From positions 124,001 through 188,000 of the forward strand of contig NZ_VULX01000001.1 of the NCBI RefSeq assembly GCF_009696465.1: a stretch of 64,000 nt of DNA, in the 5' to 3' direction. This DNA comes from Inconstantimicrobium porci. GTDB lineage: Bacteria > Bacillota > Clostridia > Clostridiales > Clostridiaceae. The position numbers and the translations under genes were made by a program. Below the pieces are notes generated by a model. It did no database searches, was not told the DNA's origin, and saw nothing but the letters and a program-made list of their open reading frames with translations. This document shows positions 36,341 through 45,349 of the stretch, in pieces (the first letter of the stretch is position 1; each line of letters begins with the position of its first letter).

Positions 36341-38719
36341 ATGAAAATACCATATGAATGGCTAAATGATTATGTAGATGTTAATATAGATGCAAAAGAA
36401 CTAGCAGATAAGCTGACACTATCAGGTTCAAATGTTGAAGAAGTTTTAATTTCAGGAGATACTATTCAAAACGTAGTTACAGGTTTAATAACTAAGATTG
36501 AAAAGCATCCTGATGCTGATAAGCTTAGCATATGTCAGGTTAATATCGGCAAGGAAGATATACAGATAGTTACTGCTGCTACAAACATGAAGGAACAGGA
36601 TATAGTACCGGTTGCGCTTCATGGATCTACACTTTTTGATGGAACAAAGATTAAGAAGGGTAAGCTTAGAGGCGTAGTTTCTATGGGTATGTTCTGCTCA
36701 GAAGAAGAATTAGGTATTGCAGGAGATGAACCAGTACATGGTCTTTTAATAATGCCAAAGGATACTCCAGTTGGAGAAGACATAAAGAAAGTTTTAGGAC
36801 TTAGCAAAGCTGTTATTGATTTTGAAATAACTTCAAACAGACCAGACTGTTTATGCATGGTTGGTATGGCAAGAGAAACTGCAGCAACTTTAAACTTAAA
36901 GTACAAAATGCCAAACATGAAGTTTACTGCAAAGAACAGTGCTGATATTAATAATGAAATAAAAGTTAATATCAACGATGCTTTATGTAAGAGATATATG
37001 GCAAGGGGAGTTAAGAATGTTAAAATAGCTCCATCACCAGCTTGGATGCAGGAAAGACTTAATGAAGCAGGTGTAAGACCAATAAATAATATCGTAGATA
37101 TAACTAACTTTGTTATGTTAGAGCTTGGACAGCCAATGCATGCTTATGACAGAAGAGAAATCACATCTGGAATCATTAATGTTGAAAGAGCAGCAAAAGA
37201 TGAAAAGTTCACAACTCTTGATGAAGTAGAAAGAACTTTAGATGATTCAGTTTTATGCATTAAGGATGATAAGAGAACTATAGGTCTTGCAGGTATAATG
37301 GGAGGACTTAACTCAGAAATTGAAGAAGATACTACTGAAGTTGTATTTGAATCAGCTAACTTTGAAGGAGTAAATATCAGAGTTAATTCTAAGAAATTAG
37401 GATTAAGAAGCGAAGCTTCTCAGAGATTTGAAAAAGAAATAGATCCAAATCTTTGCGCTCTTGCAATAGATAGGGCATGTGCACTTGTTGAAGAACTTGG
37501 CTGCGGAGAAGTTATGCAGGGAACAATAGACATCTACAATGATGTTAAGGAAGTTAAAACATTAGAAGTATCTGCAAAATATATTAATGACTTCTTAGGA
37601 ACAGATATAACACCAGAAATGATGAAGGATTATTTAGATAGGTTAGATCTTTCAACAACTGTTGATGGTGATAAGTTAATAATAACTGTTCCTACATTCA
37701 GAATAGATATAAATATAAAACAGGATATAGCAGAAGAAATTGCAAGAATTTATGGATATGCTAATATACCGGCAACTATCATAAAGACAAACACACAGAG
37801 ACAGCCAAGAAGCAGAAAGCTTTTATTAGATGAAAAAATCGTTGATGTAATGACTGCATGCGGATTAAATCAGTCTATAAGCTACTCATTTGTAAGTCCT
37901 AAAGTATTTGACCTTGTAAACTTGCCAAAAGACAGTTCATTTAGAAATGTAGTGAAAATTAAAAATCCATTAGGAGAAGACTACAGTGTAATGAGAACAA
38001 CAACTGTTCCTTCAATGATGGAATGTCTGGCAAGAAACTACAGCAGAAGTAATGAGTATGCATCATTATTTGAAATAGGTAAGATTTATATACCTAATGA
38101 AGATGAAACAAAACTTCCATTAGAAAAAGAAATACTTACAATAGGTATGTATGGAGATGGTGTTGATTACCTAGACATTAAGGGGATAATGGATGATTTA
38201 ATCGATGAAATGGGACTTAAGAGATTTACTTATAAGAGACAGTCTGAAAATCCAATGTATCATCCTGGAAAGACTGCTGAAGTTTACTCAGGAAAAACTA
38301 AGATTGCAGTACTTGGAGAAGTTCATCCTGATGTATCTGAAAATTATGGTGTTGGAACAGAATGTTATATAGCTCAAGTAGATTTAGAAGCATTATATGA
38401 AAATGTACATGAAAAGAAAGAATATAAGACTCTTCCTAAGTTCCCAGCTGTAACTAGAGATATAGCTCTTCTTGTAGATGATGATATATTAGTACAGGAA
38501 ATAGAGGATACAATTAAGAAAGCTGGCGGAAATCTTGTTGAAAGCACTAAGCTTTTTGATATATACAAGGGTAAGCAGATACCAGAAGGTAAGAAGAGCA
38601 TAGCTTATGCAATAGTATATAGGGATAACATGAAGACACTTACTGATAAAGAAATAAATAAGGTCCATGATAAGATTTTAAGAGCGTTAGAATTTAAATT
38701 AGGTGCACAACTTAGATAA
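36341..38719 (+). CDS. pheT: Phenylalanine--tRNA ligase beta subunit
   Basis: 792 residues. In order: an N-terminal tRNA-binding OB fold (about 40-150), B3/B4 editing domain (about 210-390, which hydrolyses Tyr-tRNA-Phe), B5 DNA-binding-like domain (about 400-475), a catalytic-like core and the C-terminal ferredoxin-fold anticodon-binding domain (about 700-792, [17 protein letters not shown]). Taken together this is a complete PheT. AGGAGG before ATG. Confidence 0.98.
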   Translation: MKIPYEWLNDYVDVNIDAKELADKLTLSGSNVEEVLISGDTIQNVVTGLITKIEKHPDADKLSICQVNIGKEDIQIVTAATNMKEQDIVPVALHGSTLFDGTKIKKGKLRGVVSMGMFCSEEELGIAGDEPVHGLLIMPKDTPVGEDIKKVLGLSKAVIDFEITSNRPDCLCMVGMARETAATLNLKYKMPNMKFTAKNSADINNEIKVNINDALCKRYMARGVKNVKIAPSPAWMQERLNEAGVRPINNIVDITNFVMLELGQPMHAYDRREITSGIINVERAAKDEKFTTLDEVERTLDDSVLCIKDDKRTIGLAGIMGGLNSEIEEDTTEVVFESANFEGVNIRVNSKKLGLRSEASQRFEKEIDPNLCALAIDRACALVEELGCGEVMQGTIDIYNDVKEVKTLEVSAKYINDFLGTDITPEMMKDYLDRLDLSTTVDGDKLIITVPTFRIDINIKQDIAEEIARIYGYANIPATIIKTNTQRQPRSRKLLLDEKIVDVMTACGLNQSISYSFVSPKVFDLVNLPKDSSFRNVVKIKNPLGEDYSVMRTTTVPSMMECLARNYSRSNEYASLFEIGKIYIPNEDETKLPLEKEILTIGMYGDGVDYLDIKGIMDDLIDEMGLKRFTYKRQSENPMYHPGKTAEVYSGKTKIAVLGEVHPDVSENYGVGTECYIAQVDLEALYENVHEKKEYKTLPKFPAVTRDIALLVDDDILVQEIEDTIKKAGGNLVESTKLFDIYKGKQIPEGKKSIAYAIVYRDNMKTLTDKEINKVHDKILRALEFKLGAQLR

Positions 38720-38791
38720 TATGTTTTATTTAGTGTAAAAATGTGTTAAAATTATACTAAAATAATAAATAGAATCATAAGAGGTGTTACT

Positions 38792-39370
38792 ATGGGTAGT
38801 GTAGCTGTTAAAATAGATGGTTTTGAATATAACTTAAAAGGAACTGAAGACGAGGAATATCTTAATGAAGTTGTTAAGTATGCCGAAAAAAAGATGGATG
38901 AGTTAAAGGCAAATAACAACAAATTATCCACTGCTGCCGCTGCTATGCTTACTGCAATAAATTTAGTAGATGAAATTTTTAAAGGCAACAGTGATTACAA
39001 CGAACTTCTTAAAAATTTTGAGACACTTAAAAGCAGTCAGGAAGAACTGGAAAAGCAAATTGCTGATTTAAAAAGCGAAAACAAGAAACTATTGGAAAAT
39101 GAAACAAATCTTTTAGAACAGCTTAATGAATCAAAGGATAAGGAATCTTATGATAAAATCAAGCAGGAAAATGATGAACTTGATAAGTCATATAGAGAAC
39201 TTGAAAATAATAAGAATAAGATTTTAAGTGATAATAAACAACTTAGATTCGATCTTAAATCTACTAAGTATAAACTTATGGATATGCAACAGAAATATTT
39301 TGATGCACAGATAAGGCTGGCAAAAGAAATGCAGTCTAAGAATCCACTGCTTAAATTTAATACAGACTAA
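38792..39370 (+). CDS. zapA: ZapA-like cell division protein with long coiled coil
   Basis: 192 residues. Residues about 1-90 match the ZapA family (VKIDGFEYNLKGTEDEEYLNEV then AAAAMLTAINLVDEIFKG), which bundles FtsZ protofilaments. Residues about 95-175 are a long Glu/Lys-rich coiled coil not present in the short (about 85-110 aa) ZapA of Bacillus and E. coli. Such extended forms occur in clostridia. Cytoplasmic. AGAGG site; followed by a terminator. Confidence 0.85.
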   Translation: MGSVAVKIDGFEYNLKGTEDEEYLNEVVKYAEKKMDELKANNNKLSTAAAAMLTAINLVDEIFKGNSDYNELLKNFETLKSSQEELEKQIADLKSENKKLLENETNLLEQLNESKDKESYDKIKQENDELDKSYRELENNKNKILSDNKQLRFDLKSTKYKLMDMQQKYFDAQIRLAKEMQSKNPLLKFNTD

Positions 39371-39373
39371 TTA

Positions 39374-39403
39374 AAAACCTGTCTTCTTGACAGGTTTTTT
39401 GTT
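39374..39403 (+). terminator. Terminator after zapA
   Basis: AAAAACCTGTC pairs with GACAGGTTTTTT across a short loop, ending in a T-run. Confidence 0.88.
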
Positions 39404-39450
39404 TAAGTATATGCTTTTAAAGATGAGTAATTAAAAACAGGAGAGAAAAA

Positions 39451-41793
39451 ATGAATGATATAGAATTATTGGCGCCAGCTGGAAGTATAGAAAGTTTATA
39501 CGCAGCTGTATTAAATGGAGCTGATGCTGTATATCTTGGAGGAAGCAAATTTTCAGCTAGAGCATATGCATCAAATTTTGATGATGAAAATATGGAAAAA
39601 GCTGTAGATTATGCACATAGTTATGGCGTAAAAATATATGTGACAATAAATACACTAATGAAAGAAAATGAAATAGATGAAGCAGTATCTTATGCAAGGT
39701 TTCTTTATAAGATAGGTGTAGACGCAATTCTTGTTCAGGACACAGGATTATTTAAAATGCTTAAGGACAGTATTGAAGGTGTTGAACTTCATGCTTCAAC
39801 ACAGCTTACTGTACACAATGGAGAGGGAGCGAAATTTTTTAAGGATGCAGGGTTCCATAGGATAGTTTTATCAAGGGAACTTTCGCTTAAAGAAATAGAA
39901 TATATTTCAAAAGAACTTGATATAGAAACTGAAATCTTCGTACATGGAGCTCTTTGCGTTTCTTATTCAGGCCAGTGCTTAATGAGCAGTATGATTGGTG
40001 GTAGAAGCGGCAACAGGGGAAGATGTGCACAATCATGCAGACTTCCTTATACATTAGAAGCTCAGAAATCAAAACAAATACATAAAGGCTATCTACTAAG
40101 TCCTAAAGATATATCTGGCTATAACATATTAAAGGATTTGTTAAAGACAGGAACAAGTTCGTTAAAAATTGAAGGAAGAATGAAGAGGCCTGAGTATGTA
40201 GCAGGTGTCGTATCTGAATATAGAAATGCAATAGATTCATTGAAGAAAAACAAATCTATAGATTATATAAGAGGAGATAAGACTCTATTAAAGCTATTTA
40301 ACAGAGAAGGATTCTCAAGTGCATTTTTCTATAAGAATACTGGAAGAGATATGATGGCATACAATATGCCTAAGAATTCAGGTATAAAAATAGGAACTGT
40401 TGCTAAAAATGAAGTAAAGCTTACTGAAAATCTAAGCAAGGGTGACGGTATAAGATATAGTAACGAAAAAGGATTTACAGTTAGCAAAATCTTAATTAAT
40501 AATAATGAAGTGATACATGCTCAGGCTGGAGATACTGTTAAGATATTTCCTAAACAGTATAAGAATGGGGATGTTTTATACAAAACTTCAGATAATGAAC
40601 TTAATAGCAGCCTTAAAGAAACTTTCAGCGATAAATATAAGAGAAAAATATTTTTAAATGCTAAAGTTATATTTAAAGTTGGCAGTCCGCTTACTATCAG
40701 TACTGAGTATAATGGAAAAGAGTATAAAGCTGAAGGAAAGATTGTTGAAAACGCAATTAATAAGCCATTAAGCATGGAAAAGGTAAATGATAATCTTTTA
40801 AAATCAGTTGATAATCCATATAAGTTCTCAAAAATAAATTATGATTTCTTTGAAGATGGTTTCTTGCCAATTTCAGCTATCAATGAAGTTAGAAGAGAGA
40901 TACTAGAGGAAATTAATAGTTATGAAATAAAGAAACATAAGAGAATTATTAAGAAACCTGCAATTAGGCAGCTTGAGCCAAAAGTTAAGACTGAAGAAGA
41001 AATATATTATATTGCATATTCAAAGGATCAGCTGAACGCACTGTTAGATAATAATGCTAATAATGTTGTTGTAGATATATGGAGTCATGATTTAGATTCT
41101 ATTACTGTTGAAGATTTTAAAATTATAAATAACATAAATATATATATAAAAGTTCCTAATATAATAAAGCAGGAGTTTAATAGCATCTGTAAAATTATTG
41201 ATAATGTTCTTCCATTTATAAAGGGAATATACACTGCTAATGTAGGTATAGTTAATAAATATAAAGGAAAAACACAACTTATTGGCGACTACAAGCTTAA
41301 TATAATGAACAGTAAGGCACTTGAGTTCTACAGTGATTATTACAATATTCCTGTATTATCGGAGGAACTTACAAGAAAAGAAATAAAGGATATATGTAAA
41401 AAAGTAAACTGTGATATAGGTTATACGATTTACGGTAGGACTGAACTGATGATTAATGAGTATTGTGTTATAGGAAGTATTGCTGGCGGAAAGAGTACTA
41501 ATGTACCATGTAATAGAGCATGTGAAAGAGATAAGTTTATTTTAATTGATAGAATGAACGAGAAATTTCCAGTGAAAACTGATAAGTTCTGTAGAGCAAG
41601 AATCTATAATTCTGTACCGTTAAATCTTATAAGAGAAAAAGAAGAGCTGGAATCTTTCGGGATTAATAAGTTCTTTATCGAATTTACAAATGAAAATTAT
41701 TCGGAGTGTGAAAATATAATTAATTGGGTATGTAGTGGCGTAGAAGTTGATGATGAGTATACTAAAGGTCATTACAGAAGGGGCGTAGAATAA
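39451..41793 (+). CDS. U32 family peptidase-like protein (RlhA-related)
   Basis: 780 residues. The N-terminal half carries the U32 signature region: ELHASTQLTVHN, EIFVHGALCVSYSGQCLMS and GRSGNRGRCAQSCRLPY, whose cysteines probably bind an Fe-S cluster. A DUF3656-like middle domain follows (about 340-480). A second cysteine set occurs at about 690-750 (EYCVIG, VPCNRACERDKF, KFCRARIYNS), as in long U32 proteins. E. coli relatives are tRNA/rRNA hydroxylation proteins (RlhA, TrhP) rather than proteases, so 'peptidase' is historical. mutS2 starts 1 nt after the stop. Confidence 0.9.
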   Translation: MNDIELLAPAGSIESLYAAVLNGADAVYLGGSKFSARAYASNFDDENMEKAVDYAHSYGVKIYVTINTLMKENEIDEAVSYARFLYKIGVDAILVQDTGLFKMLKDSIEGVELHASTQLTVHNGEGAKFFKDAGFHRIVLSRELSLKEIEYISKELDIETEIFVHGALCVSYSGQCLMSSMIGGRSGNRGRCAQSCRLPYTLEAQKSKQIHKGYLLSPKDISGYNILKDLLKTGTSSLKIEGRMKRPEYVAGVVSEYRNAIDSLKKNKSIDYIRGDKTLLKLFNREGFSSAFFYKNTGRDMMAYNMPKNSGIKIGTVAKNEVKLTENLSKGDGIRYSNEKGFTVSKILINNNEVIHAQAGDTVKIFPKQYKNGDVLYKTSDNELNSSLKETFSDKYKRKIFLNAKVIFKVGSPLTISTEYNGKEYKAEGKIVENAINKPLSMEKVNDNLLKSVDNPYKFSKINYDFFEDGFLPISAINEVRREILEEINSYEIKKHKRIIKKPAIRQLEPKVKTEEEIYYIAYSKDQLNALLDNNANNVVVDIWSHDLDSITVEDFKIINNINIYIKVPNIIKQEFNSICKIIDNVLPFIKGIYTANVGIVNKYKGKTQLIGDYKLNIMNSKALEFYSDYYNIPVLSEELTRKEIKDICKKVNCDIGYTIYGRTELMINEYCVIGSIAGGKSTNVPCNRACERDKFILIDRMNEKFPVKTDKFCRARIYNSVPLNLIREKEELESFGINKFFIEFTNENYSECENIINWVCSGVEVDDEYTKGHYRRGVE

Positions 41794-41794
41794 A

Positions 41795-44161
41795 ATGAAT
41801 AAACGAGCACTTAGAGTGTTGGAATTTAATAAGATTAAAGAAAAAATAACTAAATATGTTGCAACAGGTGCAACTAGAGAAATGATCATGGCTATGGAGC
41901 CTTATGAGACTGTATATGAAATACAGAAGAGATTAGATGAAGTTGAAGAAGCTCTTGATCTCTTAATGAAAAAAGGAAATCCTCCGTTTGAAGGTCTTTA
42001 TAATATTGAAGAATATATTGTAAGATGCGAAAAAGGCGGGAATTTAAGTGCTGGAGCACTGCTGAAAATAGCCAATATGCTTAGAACATCAAGAAGATTT
42101 AAAGAATATATAGCTAGAAAAGAAGATGAAGCACCGCATGCTAATATTGAAGAAATATGTAGCAGTATAATGCCGATGAAAAGTATTGAAGACAGCATAT
42201 TCTTTGCTATAGTAGGTGAAGACGAGATAGCAGATAAGGCAAGTGAAGCATTATATAAGATAAGAACTGCACTTAAAAATAAGAATAGTTCAATTAGAGA
42301 AAGACTTGGCTCTATAATGAGGACATATTCTAAATACATGCAGGATAACCTTTATACAATGAGAGGAGACAGATACGTTATTCCTGTTAAATCTGAGTAT
42401 AAATCTAATGTGGATGGTCTTGTACATGATCAGAGTTCCACAGGAGCAACTGTATTTATTGAACCAATAGGACTTGTTAACCTAAACAATGAGATAAAAG
42501 AACTTATGCTTAAGGAAAAAGCAGAAATTGAAAGAATTCTGTCAGAACTTTCAGCTAAAGTTTATGGTTCAATTACATCTGTAAGAATTAACTGGCAGAC
42601 TGTCTGTGAACTTGATTTTATATTTGCCAAGGCAAAGTATGGACTTGAGATTGATGGATCAAAACCTAAAATAAATGATAATGGAGTTATTAATCTTGTT
42701 CATGTAAGACATCCGCTTATTGATAAGGAAAAAGTTGTTCCGGCTGACATTTTCCTTGGTGAAAAATTCTCAAGTCTTATAATAACAGGACCTAATACAG
42801 GTGGTAAGACTGTAACTTTAAAGACTTTAGGTCTTGTTCATATTATGGGGTTATGTGGACTTTTGATACCAGCAGATAGTGGTTCAGAAATTAGTTTTTT
42901 TAGGGAAGTTTATGCTGATATTGGAGATGAGCAGAGCATTGAGCAGAGTCTTTCAACATTCTCATCTCATATGACTCAGATAGTAAAAATAATGCAGTAT
43001 GCAGATAATAAGTCTTTAGTGCTGTTTGATGAACTTGGAGCAGGGACAGATCCTACTGAAGGAGCTGCGCTTGCTGTATCAATACTTGAAAAATTGAGAC
43101 AGAGACGCTGTACAATAGCTGCAACTACACATTACTCAGAACTTAAAGCTTATGCACTTAGAACTGAAGGCGTAGAAAATGGCTCTGTTGAGTTTGATGT
43201 AGAAACTTTAAGACCTACTTATAAGGTGCTTATAGGAATTCCAGGTAAGTCTAATGCGTTTAATATATCAAGACGTCTTGGACTTAGCGAGGATGTTATT
43301 GGATTTGCAAAATCAATAATTAGTGAGGATTCTCTGCATTTTGAAGATTTAATTCAGCATCTGCAGGATAAGAGTATTAAAGCAGAAGAAAATGAAAGAC
43401 TTACTGAAAGATATAAAGAGGAAGCTAAAAGTATCAAAGAAAAATATGAAGTAAAACTTGAAAATCTTGATAAGCTTAGAGAAAATCAGTTTGAACAGGC
43501 AAGACGTGAAGCAAGAAATATTTTAAGACAGGCAAGAGAAGAAGCGGATGAGATTATAAGAAACATGCGTGAAATTGAAAAACAAGGTCTTATGAGTCCA
43601 GAAGTAAAGAGAAAATTAAATGAATCTAGAAATAGGATTGATAAAAATATTTCAGAAACTGATGTGGGACTTCAGACAAAAGCTAATACTGGTGAAAAAC
43701 TTACAGAGATAAAAGAAGGGATGGAGGCATTTCTGCCATCATTTAATCAGAAAGTTGTTATTCTTTCTGCTCCTGACAAAAAGGGAGAAGTTCTTGTTGA
43801 GGCTGGTATTATGAAGATGAATGTTAAAGCTTCATTACTAACTACTATTCCATCATCAAGAAAAGAAGTTAAGGAAAAAAGGAAAGAAAAGAAAAAATCA
43901 GGATTGAAATTAAGTTCAATTAGCAGTGAAATAGATTTAAGGGGACTAGATGCAGAAGAAGCAATCTATAGAGTTGATAAATATCTAGATGAAGCATTTG
44001 TTGCAGGGCTTGGAATGGTTTCTATCATTCATGGTAAAGGAACTGGAATACTTAGAAAAGCGATTAATGATATGCTTAAGAGACATGTTCATGCTAAGTC
44101 ATACAGGTTAGGTAATTATGGTGAAGGTGGAGATGGAGTTACAATAGTTGAAATCAAATAG
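41795..44161 (+). CDS. mutS2: MutS2 endonuclease / ribosome rescue ATPase
   Basis: 788 residues, normal MutS2 length. MutS-type ATPase with Walker A GPNTGGKT (332-339), Walker B LFDELGAGTDPTEGAAL, an internal coiled coil (about 520-600) and a C-terminal KOW-Smr unit: the Smr nuclease domain begins about 712 (IDLRGLDAEEAIYRVDKYLDEAF) with HGKGTGIL. Bacterial MutS2 suppresses recombination and in Bacillus senses collided ribosomes. GAAGGGG site inside the end of the U32 gene. Co-transcribed with the U32 and DUF523 genes. Confidence 0.96.
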   Translation: MNKRALRVLEFNKIKEKITKYVATGATREMIMAMEPYETVYEIQKRLDEVEEALDLLMKKGNPPFEGLYNIEEYIVRCEKGGNLSAGALLKIANMLRTSRRFKEYIARKEDEAPHANIEEICSSIMPMKSIEDSIFFAIVGEDEIADKASEALYKIRTALKNKNSSIRERLGSIMRTYSKYMQDNLYTMRGDRYVIPVKSEYKSNVDGLVHDQSSTGATVFIEPIGLVNLNNEIKELMLKEKAEIERILSELSAKVYGSITSVRINWQTVCELDFIFAKAKYGLEIDGSKPKINDNGVINLVHVRHPLIDKEKVVPADIFLGEKFSSLIITGPNTGGKTVTLKTLGLVHIMGLCGLLIPADSGSEISFFREVYADIGDEQSIEQSLSTFSSHMTQIVKIMQYADNKSLVLFDELGAGTDPTEGAALAVSILEKLRQRRCTIAATTHYSELKAYALRTEGVENGSVEFDVETLRPTYKVLIGIPGKSNAFNISRRLGLSEDVIGFAKSIISEDSLHFEDLIQHLQDKSIKAEENERLTERYKEEAKSIKEKYEVKLENLDKLRENQFEQARREARNILRQAREEADEIIRNMREIEKQGLMSPEVKRKLNESRNRIDKNISETDVGLQTKANTGEKLTEIKEGMEAFLPSFNQKVVILSAPDKKGEVLVEAGIMKMNVKASLLTTIPSSRKEVKEKRKEKKKSGLKLSSISSEIDLRGLDAEEAIYRVDKYLDEAFVAGLGMVSIIHGKGTGILRKAINDMLKRHVHAKSYRLGNYGEGGDGVTIVEIK

Positions 44162-44172
44162 GGGGAACGTCT

Positions 44173-44628
44173 ATGATAATGGTTAGTAAATGTTTATGTG
44201 GTGTTAACTGCAAATACAGCGGGGGAAATAACTATAGAGAAAATATAGCTAAGCTTAAAGATAAAGATAATGTAATACTAGTATGTCCTGAAATTCTTCA
44301 TCTACCAACACCTAGAAAACCGGTTGAGATTATAGGCGGAAGCGCTAAAGATGTTCTTAGTGGTAAGGCAAAAGTAATGGCTAAAGATGGTACTGATGTA
44401 ACAGAGGAATTTGTTAAGGGTGCTTATGAAATCCTTGATATTGCTAAGAAAAATAATGTTAAAAAGGCTATATTAAAAGCTAACAGTCCATCATGCGGAT
44501 ATGGCAAAGTTTATGATGGTAACTTTAATGGTACTTTAACAGATGGGAATGGTGTTACAGCACAACTTCTTAGTGAAAATGGTATTGAAATATTTAATGA
44601 AAGCAATTTCAATATAGAAGGTGTATAA
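44173..44628 (+). CDS. DUF523 family protein
   Basis: 151 residues. Begins VSKCLCGVNCKYSGGNN, the family's S-x-C-L-x-G-x-x-C-x-Y-x-G signature; also VCPEILHLPTPRKPVEI and KANSPSCGYGKVYDG. The conserved cysteines suggest an Fe-S cluster or metal. Some members are linked to 2-thiouracil desulfuration, but no function is established here. GGGGGA lies 6 nt before the ATG. Its stop codon is 4 nt before the base of the hairpin that covers the rplY ribosome binding site. Confidence 0.85.
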   Translation: MIMVSKCLCGVNCKYSGGNNYRENIAKLKDKDNVILVCPEILHLPTPRKPVEIIGGSAKDVLSGKAKVMAKDGTDVTEEFVKGAYEILDIAKKNNVKKAILKANSPSCGYGKVYDGNFNGTLTDGNGVTAQLLSENGIEIFNESNFNIEGV

Positions 44629-44632
44629 AAAG

Positions 44633-44666
44633 TCCCTCCTATGACAATAATAAGTCATAGGAGGGA
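44633..44666 (+). promoter_or_regulatory. Hairpin sequestering the rplY/ctc Shine-Dalgarno
   Basis: A perfect 13-bp stem (44633-44645 with 44654-44666, 8-nt loop; two more pairs possible). The 3' arm contains the complete AGGAGG at 44659-44664 and the 5' arm supplies CCTCCT at 44635-44640, a copy of the 16S anti-SD. It is not a terminator because no T-run follows. The start codon is at 44674. Translation of rplY should be closed until something melts the stem. Confidence 0.75.
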
Positions 44667-44673
44667 TTAATTT

Positions 44674-45258
44674 ATGTATACTTTGAATGTAAAAAAACGT
44701 GAAGATTACAGCGGTCATGCTGCAAGAAGAGAGAGAAGAAAGGGGGTTATAACCGGAGTCATCTATGGAAAGCATATGGCTAACTATTTGTTTGAAGTAG
44801 GGGATCTGGAACTTATGTCAGTTCTATCTAAAAGCGGAGAACATAGAGTTATTGATATAAATGCTGATGGAAATGTAGAACATGTTTTAATAAAAGATGT
44901 TCAAAAAGATCCTGTTACACATAAACCAATACATGTAGATTTACAGGAAGTTGATAGTTCTACTGAAGTTTTATGTGATATTCCAATAATCTTTAAAAAT
45001 GAAGGTCAGGTCAATTCTATTGGGGCAGTACTAGAAAAAGAAAAAAGTACTGTTAAGGTTAAGTGCTGTGCGAATAATATACCAAACAGTGTCGAAGTAG
45101 ATCTTTTAAAGTGCCATGTTGGTGATGTAATAAGAGTAAAGGATTTAAATATAGCGTCAGATATATCAGTAGTAGATGACTTAAACCTTGTCGTTTCTTC
45201 AATTAATTACGAAAAAAAAGTTATAGAAGACAATTCACAAGAGGAAAGCTTAGGCTAA
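44674..45258 (+). CDS. rplY: 50S ribosomal protein L25 / general stress protein Ctc
   Basis: 194 residues. The N-terminal 5S rRNA-binding L25 domain (about 1-92: MYTLNVKKREDYSGHAARRERRKG is split here by its own basic loop; GHRVIDINADG-like and LIKDVQKDPVTHKPIHVDL) is followed by the Ctc-type C-terminal beta domain (about 95-180). In Bacillus ctc is a sigma-B stress gene; no sigma-B exists in clostridia, so control is probably different. Its ribosome site is fully paired in the upstream hairpin. Confidence 0.93.
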   Translation: MYTLNVKKREDYSGHAARRERRKGVITGVIYGKHMANYLFEVGDLELMSVLSKSGEHRVIDINADGNVEHVLIKDVQKDPVTHKPIHVDLQEVDSSTEVLCDIPIIFKNEGQVNSIGAVLEKEKSTVKVKCCANNIPNSVEVDLLKCHVGDVIRVKDLNIASDISVVDDLNLVVSSINYEKKVIEDNSQEESLG

Positions 45259-45273
45259 ATTCCTCTTTTTTTA
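45239..45273 (+). terminator. Terminator after rplY
   Basis: AAGAGGAA pairs with TTCCTCTTTT around the stop codon, followed by T7. A second A/T-rich hairpin (AAACTTTTT with AAAAAGTTT, about 45273-45294) follows directly. Confidence 0.8.
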
Positions 45274-45349
45274 AACTTTTTAATTAAAAAGTTTTTTTTT
45301 TATTTTACTGTTGTATAATATATGTTGTGTAATTGAAGGAGGGGACCAA

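Noticed and set aside
44633-44666. Hairpin before rplY read as an intrinsic terminator of the DUF523 gene
   Set aside because: There is no T-run after the stem, and the 3' arm is the ribosome binding site of the next gene, so sequestration fits better.
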